DNA of 64,000 bases from CAZHAX01 sp964530325 (GTDB lineage Bacteria > Chloroflexota > Anaerolineae > B4-G1), in the NCBI GenBank assembly GCA_964530325.1, contig CAZHAX010000012.1, positions 1-64,000 on the forward strand. Direction: 5' to 3'. Below are positions 6,968 through 15,691 of this stretch, piece after piece (position 1 is the stretch's first letter; each line of letters begins with the position of its first letter). A model generated the notes under the pieces. It was not told the DNA's origin. It did not search any database and was given only the letters and a program-made list of their open reading frames with translations. Position numbers and translations under genes: made by a program.

Positions 6968-8832
6968 TGCTGGACGGATAGCGCATAGAAAGCGGGGAGG
7001 GGGGTGATCGGCGCGAGGCCCGAGACTGCGATGATCGCCCTGTCCCAGCCATCACTTGCCAAGGGGATCACCCACTCTGCCATCTGATCGCCTCCCACCG
7101 CCACTCGCTGGACCGATATCTCCTCACCAATCCCAATCACGAGCACGACGTAGCGCTGCTCCACGGCCGCTGCGGCACGGACGAAGCCACTCGCGTCCCA
7201 CTGGCCATCGCCGCTCTCGGCCCCGTCGTAGTATCCAATCTCCGGTATGGCTATGTCGTCGAGGGCCAGGCCCGTTCCAAGGCTCGCCCCGTCTGTCAGG
7301 TAGGAAAAGCGGACCAGAACCTCGCCGCCGGCGAAGGGGCTGAGGTTGGCCTCCTCGTGGATCCAGGCCGGCCCGCCTCCGCTCTGCCCGCTGTAGCTGC
7401 GGGCCTGGCCACCGCTCGCCGACGGTGCGAGCAGCGTCTGCCAGGTCTCTCCTCCATCGCCACTGGCTTCCACGTAGGCGTAGTCGCAGCCGGCCTCCGT
7501 GTCGAACCAGGTCCAGTAGGTCAGTGTCGCTTCCGTCGTGCCGGCAAGGTCGAATGACCGGGATAGCGTACTGAACGACTCGTCCGCCGGGACGCTCCAC
7601 CAGAAGCGGTCCCCCTGGTGAGCGGAGAGCCCGAGGAGAGGCGTCGACTCAGTGCCTTCAAACCGGACGCGCAGATCGTCGTCGCTCTGCAGGCGGATGT
7701 AGTCGACGCCCAGCTGATGAACGGAGCCCTCGAACGCAGCGGGGTAATCGGTCAGGTCGGCCGCCAGGGCCGGCTGGGCGACGTTGCTGTCGGGGTACGA
7801 ATAGGGGGATATCTCCCCCTCTGACAGGTGATCCAAGTAGGTGGCCGCCAGCCAATCAGCAAAGAGATCCTCGAACGTGAGGCCCGTCCCCAGCTCTGCC
7901 AGGGCGTCCTCAAAACCCCATACACCATTCGACTGCTGGGAGACGAGAGCCCAGATTCCCTCGTCACCGAAGAGATCGTGGAAGTACAGGGCGAGCAGGT
8001 AGCCCGCTCCTCGTTGACCGGCGCTCTCCCCAGCCCAGGCCGCGAGCGAAGCATCGGGGTTCTGGAGAAAGGCGTAATCCACGCTGCCCCCGTCCAGGCC
8101 GCAGAGCGCGACGGCCAGCTCGGCCAACCCATCCTTCACCCAGCGATCTTCGTTCCGGTCCAGGTTCCAGTGTACCAGGCGCTGGAGCTCACGGGCCAGC
8201 AGGGCCATGTAGGTCGGGCTGCCCGGGTCGAGGCCGACTGCCTGAACCACAATCAGCTCCGCTTCGTTCGAATACGTGTAGATGTCGGCAGGCAGCTCAT
8301 CGGCACTCGACGTGTAGCCCAGGACTCCCTCACCCAGGTCGGCGTGCAGTATCTGAACGCGGGGGTCGTTGTCGACGCCGGGATTCCACTCGCTGCCGAA
8401 GGCCGAGACGACTGTGGGATAGATGAGGCTGTCGAACAACAGCGCAGCCTCCTCCATCTTGCGGACGTCGTGCCACACCCATTCCTCGATCCACATCGCG
8501 GCGTGGTGAGTTTGGACTCGCAGGCGAGCGGTCACCTGGCGCGGCTCTCCCGTGGCCGGATCGTGTACCCAGAAGGAGCGCGTGGCATTGGGCACCCGTC
8601 GCGGGGGTTCGGGGTTTACCACAGTGTAATCAAATGGTCTGGGGGGCGGATCGGTGACTAGCTCGGCACCCTCAACCGCGACAACCGAGGGGTGATCCAC
8701 CGGCGGAGTGCTGGGCGTTCGGGCCGGGGAGGTGGGGCTGGACTGGGGGCCGGGGGTGGCGGGCAAATCTGATCCGCAGCCGGCCAGCGACAGCAGCAGG
8801 AGCGAGAGGGCCAACTTACGCCCGGTAGTCAA
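6949..8832 (-). CDS. Lipoprotein with inactivated immune-inhibitor-A-like peptidase domain
   Basis: 627 residues from TTG 8832. This start gives MTTGRKLALSLLLLSLAGC, a lipoprotein signal with lipobox LAGC, and is preceded by GGAG; in-frame sequence further upstream runs through the rplS terminator and is not coding. A Ser/Thr/Pro-rich linker leads to a domain resembling immune inhibitor A-type metallopeptidases. At the zinc site, however, RELQRLVHWN (214-223) replaces HEFQHLIHWN, so both zinc histidines (214 and 218) are Arg. The normally following E is D in KDGLAELA. C-terminal jelly-roll-like sequence (TYWTWFDTEAGCDYAYVEAS) is retained. I infer an extracytoplasmic binding protein rather than a protease. 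Confidence 0.8.
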   Translation of the reverse strand: MTTGRKLALSLLLLSLAGCGSDLPATPGPQSSPTSPARTPSTPPVDHPSVVAVEGAELVTDPPPRPFDYTVVNPEPPRRVPNATRSFWVHDPATGEPRQVTARLRVQTHHAAMWIEEWVWHDVRKMEEAALLFDSLIYPTVVSAFGSEWNPGVDNDPRVQILHADLGEGVLGYTSSADELPADIYTYSNEAELIVVQAVGLDPGSPTYMALLARELQRLVHWNLDRNEDRWVKDGLAELAVALCGLDGGSVDYAFLQNPDASLAAWAGESAGQRGAGYLLALYFHDLFGDEGIWALVSQQSNGVWGFEDALAELGTGLTFEDLFADWLAATYLDHLSEGEISPYSYPDSNVAQPALAADLTDYPAAFEGSVHQLGVDYIRLQSDDDLRVRFEGTESTPLLGLSAHQGDRFWWSVPADESFSTLSRSFDLAGTTEATLTYWTWFDTEAGCDYAYVEASGDGGETWQTLLAPSASGGQARSYSGQSGGGPAWIHEEANLSPFAGGEVLVRFSYLTDGASLGTGLALDDIAIPEIGYYDGAESGDGQWDASGFVRAAAAVEQRYVVLVIGIGEEISVQRVAVGGDQMAEWVIPLASDGWDRAIIAVSGLAPITPLPAFYALSVQQESPGS

Positions 8833-8864
8833 AGCACTCCGGCCGCCGCGCCGTGGCCCGACAG

Positions 8865-8892
8865 AAAAAAAGGCATAGGTCTCTCCTACGCC
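8865..8892 (-). terminator. Intrinsic terminator of rplS
   Basis: On the minus strand GGCGTAGG (8892-8885), a 5-nt loop, and CCTATGCC (8879-8872) pair with one G-U, followed by seven T residues (8871-8865). It sits 38 bp after the rplS stop. Confidence 0.85.
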
Positions 8893-8929
8893 CTCCAACA
8901 GAATCACGACCGCTGACGCCAGGCTGATG

Positions 8930-9280
8930 CTAGCTGCGCTTTTCCCTGAGGCGAGCGGCCTTCCCCCGCCTCTGGCGCAGGTAGTAGAGCTTCGCGCGGC
9001 GTGTGTGGGCCTGCTGCAGAACCTCGACCTTGTCGATGCGAGGCGAGTGCAGCAGAAACGTCCGCTCGACGCCGATGCCGTGCGAGGCAATACGACGTAC
9101 AGTGAAGTTAGTGTTCACGCCACCGCCGCGCAGCCTGGTGACGGTACCCTGAAACACCTGCACGCGCTCGCGATCGCCTTCGACGATCCGTGCATGCACC
9201 TTGACCGTGTCGCCGGGGTGTACGTCGGCGACATTCGGATTCGGCTCCAGCTGGCCGTTGAGTGAATCGAGCAAGCTCAT
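8930..9280 (-). CDS. rplS: 50S ribosomal protein L19
   Basis: 116 residues, the normal length. L19 sits at the subunit interface of the large ribosomal subunit. VHPGDTVKVHARIVEGDRER, QVFQGTVTRLRGGG, SHGIGVERTFLLHSPRI and VLQQAHTRRAKLYYLR are the successive conserved blocks of the family. It is transcribed alone: its own promoter lies just upstream and a strong terminator just downstream. The usual bacterial neighbours rpsP, rimM and trmD are not beside it. Confidence 0.97.
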   Translation of the reverse strand: MSLLDSLNGQLEPNPNVADVHPGDTVKVHARIVEGDRERVQVFQGTVTRLRGGGVNTNFTVRRIASHGIGVERTFLLHSPRIDKVEVLQQAHTRRAKLYYLRQRRGKAARLREKRS

Positions 9281-9337
9281 CTCGGCGTATGCCTATCTAG
9301 GTACAGGGCCCCGCCTACCCTGGCGGGGACCCCGCGG

Positions 9338-9366
9338 ATTATACCACGCATCACCGGGCCGTGCAA
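9338..9366 (-). promoter_or_regulatory. Promoter of rplS
   Basis: Minus strand TTGCAC (9366-9361), 17-bp spacer, TATAAT (9343-9338). The leader of about 50 nt contains a GC-rich complementary stretch (about 9305-9335) that could fold. Confidence 0.7.
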
Positions 9367-9446
9367 ACAGCCGCTGCCGGATGGAATGTCCTTGCCGCTG
9401 CGCGGCCTCTCGAGCACAGTCGCGCCAGCATGCCCGGTGGTACTGA

Positions 9447-9770
9447 GCACAAGAGCGGCGGTTCTTCGCCGCCATGCGTGATGCCCCAGGCGCGGAGACG
9501 ATCATCGAGCGCTCCCGCCGCCAGGGACATGCGCCGGGCGAGCAGCGGGCCTTCGTGATGGCCAGGTTGCTGCGGGAGGCCGGGGGGATCGTCGTCGGCA
9601 GCGAGCAGCCGGGCGTCGTGACCGCCTGCAAGTTGGTGCCGGTGGACACGATCGAGGAGGTTCCAGGCCTGGTGGCGCAGCAGCTGGGGACCGGCCTCGA
9701 CGTGCTGCCCGTGCCCCATGCGCTCCACTGCCTGCCTCTTGTGCAGGAGTGCGGCCTCGCTCGTCAGTAG
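9447..9770 (+). pseudogene. C-terminal remnant of a lactate-racemase-like (LarA/DUF2088) gene
   Basis: The frame from 9447 to 9770 encodes about 107 residues without a proper start: ERRFFAAMRDAPGAETIIER, then RRQGHAPGEQRAFVMARLLR, IVVGSEQPGVV and LGTGLDVLPVPHAL. This order matches, from memory, the C-terminal region of LarA-type nickel-dependent racemases. The N-terminal 300 or so residues, with the catalytic His and Lys of the family, are missing; a stop codon at 9444 precedes the piece and the rplS promoter lies just upstream. Its 3' end overlaps the stop of the convergent glycosyltransferase. I read it as a decaying gene fragment; expression of an internal ATG (9474) is possible but unlikely. 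Confidence 0.5.
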
Positions 9771-11185
9771 CTAAGCCGCAGTTGGTGGCCGTGCGGTCCA
9801 AAGAGCGCGACGAGCGTATCCCAGTCGCGCGCTATCTCCAGTCCCCAGTTGAGCAGGAGCAGAGCGACCAGGATGGCGGCCAGCCAGCGCTGCCAGGGAC
9901 GGGACGCCCGCCACGGCTTCTCGACGAAGGCGTGCGCCGCCAGAATGGCGACGATCGGCAGCAAGGGAACGTGGAAACGCGGCTCGGCCAGGATCAGCAT
10001 GTGGACCACTGTGTAGTAGGCGATCAGGATCGCCAGCAGCCCCTTGCGCCGATCCATCCTGCCGCAGACCAGTCCCCATGCCGCGGCCGGTGCCAGTACG
10101 ATCAGCGGCCCGCACGCCAGCACGTGCACAATCCCAAGCACTAGAGGGGGCATGTTTCCCAGGAGCCCGGATGCGTAGAAGTAGGTGAGGGCACGCCGGT
10201 CGAGCGCCCAGAGGTAGCCGGCCTTGCGCGCCATCAGGTATGGGACCCGGGCGGGGTCGCTGCGGACGAACTCCCAGAAAGACTCCATCCCTACGGCGTT
10301 CCTCTCGCCGTCGTCGAGCATGGGCAGGAGGTCGAGCGAGATGCCGAACTGGAAGGTGCCCGACGACTCAGGATGGTAGCCCATATACAGGTCGTAGCCC
10401 AGAGCTGACTCCACCCAGGTCAGCTTCCCGTGGAGCAGGGAGTTGCGCACAGCCCAGGGAACCGTTACAGCCAGGCAGCAGATGGCAACGACGGCGGCAC
10501 GCAGCAGCCCTTGTTTCCGCTCGTCGGCCGAGCGCCAGAGCCAGAGGGCCACTAGAGGCACGAACGCGGCGACGATCGAGCGAGCTAGTGCAGCTGCGCC
10601 CAAGACCACCCCGGCGAGGGCGTAGTCGCGCAGCCTCTCCTTGTCCACCGCCCGCAGGATCAACAGCAGGGCCAGCGCCAGGAGAGGCACGTACAAGTTC
10701 TCCGTGGCCAGTGCCAGGGGATAGACGACGAGTAGAGGGAAGACGGCGATGATCCCGGCGGACCAGCGAGCGGTGCGCTCAGAGAAATGGATCCTTCGGG
10801 CCAGTGCCCATACGAGCGGGGCGACCGTCGCCCCCAGCAGGGCTTGCGCCAGGCGCGCGGCGAAGAAGCGGCCCTCTCCCATCCCGCCGAGAGCGTAGAC
10901 CAGGGCCAGGAAGGCGGGGTAGCCCGGCGGCCTGAAGCTGGTGGGCACTCCGCGTGGATCGTATTCGTCGGGCACGTCCATCGTCAGGTAGCGCTGGATG
11001 AGGTTCAGGTCCTCCTCTCCGTACCAGCGGTAGCCGTGCCCGGCCGCCAAGGAGCGGGCGAGCATATCGTACTGGAACATGTCGTCCAGCCCAATCGGCA
11101 GGTCGCGTGTGAGAAGGACGGGCACCAGGCGCAGAACAGCCGCCAAAGCGAAGATCGAGACGGCGAAGCGGCGACTCCTGTCCAT
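9764..11185 (-). CDS. GT39/ArnT-like polytopic glycosyltransferase
   Basis: 473 residues. GT39/PMT-type enzymes move a sugar from a polyprenyl phosphate to protein or lipid on the outer face of the membrane. The first periplasmic loop has the acidic motif LPIGLDDMFQYDMLARSLA, and the following loop GVPTSFRPPGYPAFLALVYA is typical of the family; about eleven hydrophobic segments follow. ATG 11185 is preceded by GGAGGAGG; in-frame sequence further upstream passes through the promoter. Monocistronic. Donor and acceptor are not predictable. Confidence 0.8.
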   Translation of the reverse strand: MDRSRRFAVSIFALAAVLRLVPVLLTRDLPIGLDDMFQYDMLARSLAAGHGYRWYGEEDLNLIQRYLTMDVPDEYDPRGVPTSFRPPGYPAFLALVYALGGMGEGRFFAARLAQALLGATVAPLVWALARRIHFSERTARWSAGIIAVFPLLVVYPLALATENLYVPLLALALLLILRAVDKERLRDYALAGVVLGAAALARSIVAAFVPLVALWLWRSADERKQGLLRAAVVAICCLAVTVPWAVRNSLLHGKLTWVESALGYDLYMGYHPESSGTFQFGISLDLLPMLDDGERNAVGMESFWEFVRSDPARVPYLMARKAGYLWALDRRALTYFYASGLLGNMPPLVLGIVHVLACGPLIVLAPAAAWGLVCGRMDRRKGLLAILIAYYTVVHMLILAEPRFHVPLLPIVAILAAHAFVEKPWRASRPWQRWLAAILVALLLLNWGLEIARDWDTLVALFGPHGHQLRLSY

Positions 11186-11243
11186 CCAGCCTCCTCCTGC
11201 GGCCTGCCCGGGCCAGGCACTACCCCTCTTCAGGCAGGCGGAT

Positions 11244-11272
11244 AGAGTACAGTTGCAGGCACCGGTTGTCAA
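11244..11272 (-). promoter_or_regulatory. Promoter of the GT39-like gene
   Basis: Minus strand TTGACA (11272-11267), 17-bp spacer, TACTCT (11249-11244). Confidence 0.65.
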
Positions 11273-11309
11273 GTCCGCCCACAGGGAACCGGGGCCGGGC
11301 GGACCAGCC

Positions 11310-11338
11310 TTGCCGCCCACGCGGCGAGATGGTATAAT
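11310..11338 (+). promoter_or_regulatory. Promoter of the DedA gene
   Basis: TTGCCG (11310-11315), 17-bp spacer, TATAAT (11333-11338). It is divergent from the GT39-like promoter and leaves a leader of about 110 nt. Confidence 0.7.
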
Positions 11339-11457
11339 GCCGGCCTGGTCCACCCAGGCGCTCCGCCGCCGGCCGGGGCGGCTCTGCGGCCGGGGGCGTT
11401 TGTTGTTGACTGGGGAAACAGCAGCGCGTGACAGGCGGAAGGCAAAGGAGTAGCCCT

Positions 11458-12114
11458 GTGCACTTCGATCTGGTCGAACTTATCGAGACGGTCGGCTACG
11501 TCGGCCTGGCCGCCATCATCTTCGCCGAATCAGGGCTATTCTTTGGCTTCTTCTTCCCCGGGGACAGCCTACTGCTGACCGCCGGGCTTCTGGCCTCGCG
11601 AGGAGCGCTCGACGTGCGCGTGCTGGTTCCTCTGCTGTTCGTTGCCGCAGTTCTCGGCGATACGGTTGGTTACTGGTTCGGAGCAAAGACCGGCCCGCTC
11701 ATTTTCAAGAGGGAGGAATCGCTCTTCTTCAAGCCGCAGAACCTGCTCAAGGCGAAGGCATTCTACGATAGGCACGGCGGCAAGACAATCACGCTGGCTC
11801 GCTTCATGCCGTTCGTCCGCACCTTCGCCCCCATCGTGGCCGGCGCCGCCAGGATGAGGTACAGCCGCTTCCTGGTGTTCAACCTGCTGGGCGGCGTCGC
11901 CTGGGCGATGGGGATGACGCTGCTGGGCTACTACCTGGGGAGGGCCTTCGGCAGCGTCGAGGGAATCGATCGCTACTTCACCCTGTTGGTGCTGGCCTTC
12001 TTCTTCATCCCTGGCATTCCGACGCTGATCCACCTCTGGCGCGACAACAAGGATAAGATCCTGGGATGGGTGAAGAGGCGGCTGCGCCGTGGGCCAGCGG
12101 CGGAAGCTGACTAG
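11458..12114 (+). CDS. DedA-family (SNARE-associated/VTT) membrane protein
   Basis: 218 residues. DedA proteins are linked to proton-motive-force maintenance and to flipping of polyprenyl and glycero-lipids. Motifs visible: FAESGLFFGFFFPGDSLLLT (Glu plus the PGD loop), GDTVGYWFG, and FMPFVRTFAPIVAGAARM, the re-entrant FxPxxRTxxPxxAG block. About five membrane helices and a basic tail. GTG 11458 is chosen because AAAGGAG lies 7 nt before it; the frame opens earlier without such a site. Monocistronic, with a hairpin after it that it shares with the convergent gene. Confidence 0.93.
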   Translation: MHFDLVELIETVGYVGLAAIIFAESGLFFGFFFPGDSLLLTAGLLASRGALDVRVLVPLLFVAAVLGDTVGYWFGAKTGPLIFKREESLFFKPQNLLKAKAFYDRHGGKTITLARFMPFVRTFAPIVAGAARMRYSRFLVFNLLGGVAWAMGMTLLGYYLGRAFGSVEGIDRYFTLLVLAFFFIPGIPTLIHLWRDNKDKILGWVKRRLRRGPAAEAD

Positions 12115-12140
12115 TTCGATAGTCGCGCGTAGGTAGGCAG

Positions 12141-12175
12141 AGAAAACGGCTCCTCCGGTCGTCTGGAGGAGCCGT
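12141..12175 (-). terminator. Hairpin terminator between convergent genes
   Basis: A perfect 11-bp stem, ACGGCTCCTCC (12146-12156) with GGAGGAGCCGT (12165-12175), has an 8-nt loop. Read on the minus strand it is followed by TTTTCTCT, so it ends the CreD-like transcript; it may also stop the dedA transcript less efficiently. Confidence 0.75.
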
Positions 12176-12198
12176 CGTCTTGCCTAGCACCCATCGGG

Positions 12199-13560
12199 CT
12201 ACTGAGGCTCAGCCGCGCTCGATCTGGCCGCCAGGTCCGACCTCTGAGCGAGATCGGGCTGCAGCCTGGCCGTGGCCCGGTGCTTCGCTGAGAGCAGCAT
12301 CAAGTCGGCCACCAGCAGCAGCGCTCCCGTGGTGAACAGCAGCCCTCTGGCAGCGCTGATGAAGCCGACGGAGAACAAGCCCAGGAAGACCACGCACAGC
12401 AGGACAGACTGGGGCAGCGTGCGCCGCCATCCGGCGGATAGACCTAGGAAGATCACCAGAAGGGCCGCGACAGCCGCCCCGGCCGCTGCGGCAGCGACTG
12501 GCAGCTCCGTTACTGCGCTGAGGAATGTCAAAGCCGGGAAGAAGAGGAAGAAGCCCAGGCCAGCCAGCACGTAATGATGGGGAGAAAGCTGCGCCTCACT
12601 CAGTCGGGAGACTCCGTAGAGGCAAAGAACGAAGAGACCGACGAGGAAGGGCGAAGCCGCCGACAGATCGCGCAGAGGTCCCTGCAGCTCCTGCACGCGC
12701 TCGGCGAAGGTGTAAGGAGTGGGCAGTGTGACCTCGAGGTCGCGATCGGCTATCAGAGCGTCGTAGCCCCAGGCGAATAGCTGACCCGCTTCAGTATCAG
12801 TGACCTCGCTTGGGGCGAGCGACTTCTCAGTGACGACACCTCCCGTCAGGCCGCGCACCGCGATCTCCACATCCAAGACCTCGAGGCGGCGGTTGTGGTC
12901 GATGGCGTAGCGGAAGCTGCCCGCTCCGCGGGCACGATAGGTGACCGCTACCTCGTGCTCCTCGCCCGGCGCAATCTCCGTGTGCCAGGTGATACCGGTC
13001 AGGCTGTACTGCACGCCAGAGGGCTCCTCACCGTCGACGAAGAAGTAGACGTCGTTCAGCGTGTCCAGTCCTGCCGGAAAGCTGAAGACGAGCTCGACCG
13101 TGCTCGTCGGCACTGTAGTCTCTTGCCGCAGTGTGTACAGCGCTTCGAAGTCGAGCTCGTAGAGTGTAGCCGTGGCCCCGCCGATCTCCTCGTACCAGGC
13201 ATCGAGGCCTGCGCGGACGCGGCAGGAGATGGGCACGGGGGCCATGTAGGCGTCCCCCGGAGGCCAAGCGGAGGAGGACTCTGGGTAGACATACGCTCCA
13301 AGGTCCGAGTCGTACAAGCTGCGGTAGACTACGCTCGGAGCAACCTGCTCCACCTGGTTCTCGAAGTTGAAGGCCATGGCGCGACCGTAGCCCGGGGCAT
13401 AGAGACCCAAGAGGAATTCGCTGCTGCTGGCGGCGGTTGCGTATCCTCCGTCCGCAGCCGGTTGGCCCAGCCCCAGACCACCGACCAGCGCGGCGTAGCC
13501 CACCACTACCAGAGCCAGGCCGAAAACCAGCGCTATCTTTGATAGACTCCGAGAAATCAC
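12199..13560 (-). CDS. CreD-like inner-membrane protein
   Basis: 453 residues from GTG 13560, which has GGAGGT 6 nt before it. One N-terminal membrane anchor (IALVFGLALVVVGYAALVGG) is followed by a large extracytoplasmic beta-rich domain (about 45-310) and then six to seven closely packed hydrophobic segments. This anchor/loop/helix-bundle plan is that of CreD-family proteins, whose function is unclear; the similarity here is one of architecture and I cannot confirm it residue by residue. It lies next to, and on the same strand as, a histidine kinase/response regulator pair, as creD follows creBC in enterobacteria, but 176 bp separate them. Confidence 0.55.
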   Translation of the reverse strand: MISRSLSKIALVFGLALVVVGYAALVGGLGLGQPAADGGYATAASSSEFLLGLYAPGYGRAMAFNFENQVEQVAPSVVYRSLYDSDLGAYVYPESSSAWPPGDAYMAPVPISCRVRAGLDAWYEEIGGATATLYELDFEALYTLRQETTVPTSTVELVFSFPAGLDTLNDVYFFVDGEEPSGVQYSLTGITWHTEIAPGEEHEVAVTYRARGAGSFRYAIDHNRRLEVLDVEIAVRGLTGGVVTEKSLAPSEVTDTEAGQLFAWGYDALIADRDLEVTLPTPYTFAERVQELQGPLRDLSAASPFLVGLFVLCLYGVSRLSEAQLSPHHYVLAGLGFFLFFPALTFLSAVTELPVAAAAAGAAVAALLVIFLGLSAGWRRTLPQSVLLCVVFLGLFSVGFISAARGLLFTTGALLLVADLMLLSAKHRATARLQPDLAQRSDLAARSSAAEPQ

Positions 13561-13736
13561 GATCGCACCTCCAGTCCGCCCCGCGGGTTGCCGGAGATCG
13601 GCACAGACCGGCGACCCACAGCCCATTGCATTGTGTCCACAGGACGACCTCCTGGCATCCGAGATGTTACCAGCATGGCACAAGGGTATGGCGGGGCTGT
13701 GACACGAACGGGGCAGATTGAGGGCAGGGCGGTGCG

Positions 13737-15638
13737 CTAAGGAGCGACAGGCAGGGTGAACGTGAACGAGGCGCCTTCGCCGGGTTCACTCTCTGCCCAG
13801 AGGCGGCCGCCGTGGGCCTCGACGATGGCCTTGGCGATAGCGAGCCCCAGGCCGGAGCCGTCGCCGCCCTGCCGCGCGCGGGAGGGGTCCCCGCGGTAGA
13901 AGCGGCCGAAAATGTGGGGCATCTCCTCGGCCGGGATGCCCGGGCCGGTATCGGCCACAGAGCAGGAGATCATCTCGCCCTTGTGGCGGACGGACAACGA
14001 GACGCGGCCCTCAGGCGGAGTGAACCTGATGGCGTTGTCCAGTAGGTTGACCAGCACCTGGTGTATGCGATCGGCGTCGCCGTCGACGAAGAAGGGCGCG
14101 CCGCTCGCTTCGACCACGGTGACGATATTCTTCTCTCTGGCCCTGCTCTCAAGCTGGGTCACCGCGCGCTCCATGCTGTCGGCCAGGTCGGTCGGAGATA
14201 GGTGCAGCTCCAGTCGGCCCGCGTCCGCGCGGGTGAGCAGCAGCAAGTCGTTGGTCAGGCGGATAAGACGATCGGTTTCGCTGGCCACGGTGTCCAGGAA
14301 CCGGCCCCGGGTTTCCGGGTCGTCTACGCAGCTCTCCTGCAGGGTCTCCACGAAGCCCTTGATGGCTGTGAGAGGAGTGCGGAGTTCGTGCGAGACGTCG
14401 CTGACGAAGCTGGTGCGCAGGCGATCAAGCTGGCGGTAGGCGGTGACGTCGTGGCCCACCGCTACAACGCCGGCGATTGCCCCCTCCCCGTCCCGCAGCG
14501 ACGTTGTCAGCAGCTCGATCACCCTGTCTTGGGCCGCTATCTCTGTGGCCAGTGGCTCCCCGAGCCGGAGCGTCTGCCCCAGCGCCTCGCGCACTGGCTC
14601 CGCTGCGGATTCCAGAAGCGACTCCGCGGCGGGATTGGCCAGTATGACTTCTCCACCAGCGTCGGCTGCCAGGACCGCGTCTGCGAGGCCGTGTAGGATA
14701 GCCTCGCGCTGCCGGGCAAGCGCGGCCAGCTCTCCCTGAGCCGCGCTCAGGTTTGTGCTCATCGTGTTGAAGGCTATGCCGAGCGAGCCCAGCTCTTCTG
14801 TGGAGGATGGAGGAATCGGTGGAGTCCGTTCACCTCGGGCCAGCGCCGACGCCGCCTCCTTCAACCTCCGCAGGGGGCGGGTCAGGGATCGGGCCAGCAG
14901 CAACCCGGCGCCGCCAGCCAACAAGATGGCCGCGGCGACACCGCCAAGCAACTGTGGCCCGAAGTAGTCGGGCATCAGAGCCAGACTGAAGCGCGGCAGA
15001 GGACTGGCGACGTAGGAGATGCTCGTCACCGTGCCGGCCGCTGAGTAGACGGGATAGGCAGCGTAGAGGATGCGGCGGCTGGGAGCCCATTCGTAGCTGC
15101 GGACTTCGGTGGCCGGGGTGCCGGCAAAGGCGCTCTGAACCTCCGGCCTGGCCAGCATGGAGTAAGCCGCGCTCGCAGATTCCTCCAGGCTTCTGGGTGG
15201 GAAGCCCAGATTCTTCTCCAGTTCTGCCCACTGGCCACCTGAGAGCGCCGGCTGTGAGGAACTATCGGCGTAGAGCCGGCTGTTGCCCGCCGAGGATTCC
15301 TGGGTCTCAAGGACGGCCAGACCAGTCGACTCGATGACGATGATCCCCTCCTCGTCTATGACGTGGGTGTGGTAGCCGGGCAGGACGTTCGCCAGCTGGG
15401 AGTAGGGTTCGGCAGCCCCCTCTGAGGCCGATCCCGCGCCCGGCTGGGCGGCCGAGGCCTGCAGCTCGACCTCGACCGTCTGGGCCACGCTGCGGGCCTG
15501 CGCCAGGAGATTCTGACGCAGCACGTCAAGGAAGGCCCGGTCGAGGACTGTCCAGGCCAATCCGGCCGCGACGGCCATTGCCAGGCCGGCGACCAGCAGG
15601 TAGGAGACTATCAGGCGAGAACGAAGCGACCTGAGCAT
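13737..15638 (-). CDS. Membrane sensor histidine kinase
   Basis: 633 residues. It autophosphorylates on His and passes the phosphate to the adjacent regulator. Order: membrane helix (8-31); extracytoplasmic sensor (about 35-215); second helix (LLGGVAAAILLAGGAGLLLA); HAMP (LTRPLRRLKEAASAL); PAS-like segment (about 310-395); HisKA with VSHELRTPL (phospho-acceptor His417); ATPase with N box LVNLLDNAIRF, G1 DTGPGIP and G2 GDGSGLGLA. This is the PhoR/ResE layout. Its gene follows the regulator by 53 bp in the same operon. The signal is unknown. Confidence 0.95.
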   Translation of the reverse strand: MLRSLRSRLIVSYLLVAGLAMAVAAGLAWTVLDRAFLDVLRQNLLAQARSVAQTVEVELQASAAQPGAGSASEGAAEPYSQLANVLPGYHTHVIDEEGIIVIESTGLAVLETQESSAGNSRLYADSSSQPALSGGQWAELEKNLGFPPRSLEESASAAYSMLARPEVQSAFAGTPATEVRSYEWAPSRRILYAAYPVYSAAGTVTSISYVASPLPRFSLALMPDYFGPQLLGGVAAAILLAGGAGLLLARSLTRPLRRLKEAASALARGERTPPIPPSSTEELGSLGIAFNTMSTNLSAAQGELAALARQREAILHGLADAVLAADAGGEVILANPAAESLLESAAEPVREALGQTLRLGEPLATEIAAQDRVIELLTTSLRDGEGAIAGVVAVGHDVTAYRQLDRLRTSFVSDVSHELRTPLTAIKGFVETLQESCVDDPETRGRFLDTVASETDRLIRLTNDLLLLTRADAGRLELHLSPTDLADSMERAVTQLESRAREKNIVTVVEASGAPFFVDGDADRIHQVLVNLLDNAIRFTPPEGRVSLSVRHKGEMISCSVADTGPGIPAEEMPHIFGRFYRGDPSRARQGGDGSGLGLAIAKAIVEAHGGRLWAESEPGEGASFTFTLPVAP

Positions 15639-15691
15639 CGTGGGGACATGGTAGCAGGGACTTGTGTCAGGAGCGTGTCAGGAGGCCGCAC

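Noticed and set aside
7828..8661. 277-codon open frame on the plus strand
   Set aside because: Antisense to the peptidase-like lipoprotein; GC-rich codon bias keeps the opposite frame open.
10708..10716. Another CCAGTGCCA copy (also at 52854-52862)
   Set aside because: Isolated copies, one within a gene and one after rpoD; a 9-mer is expected a few times by chance in 64 kb of GC-rich DNA.
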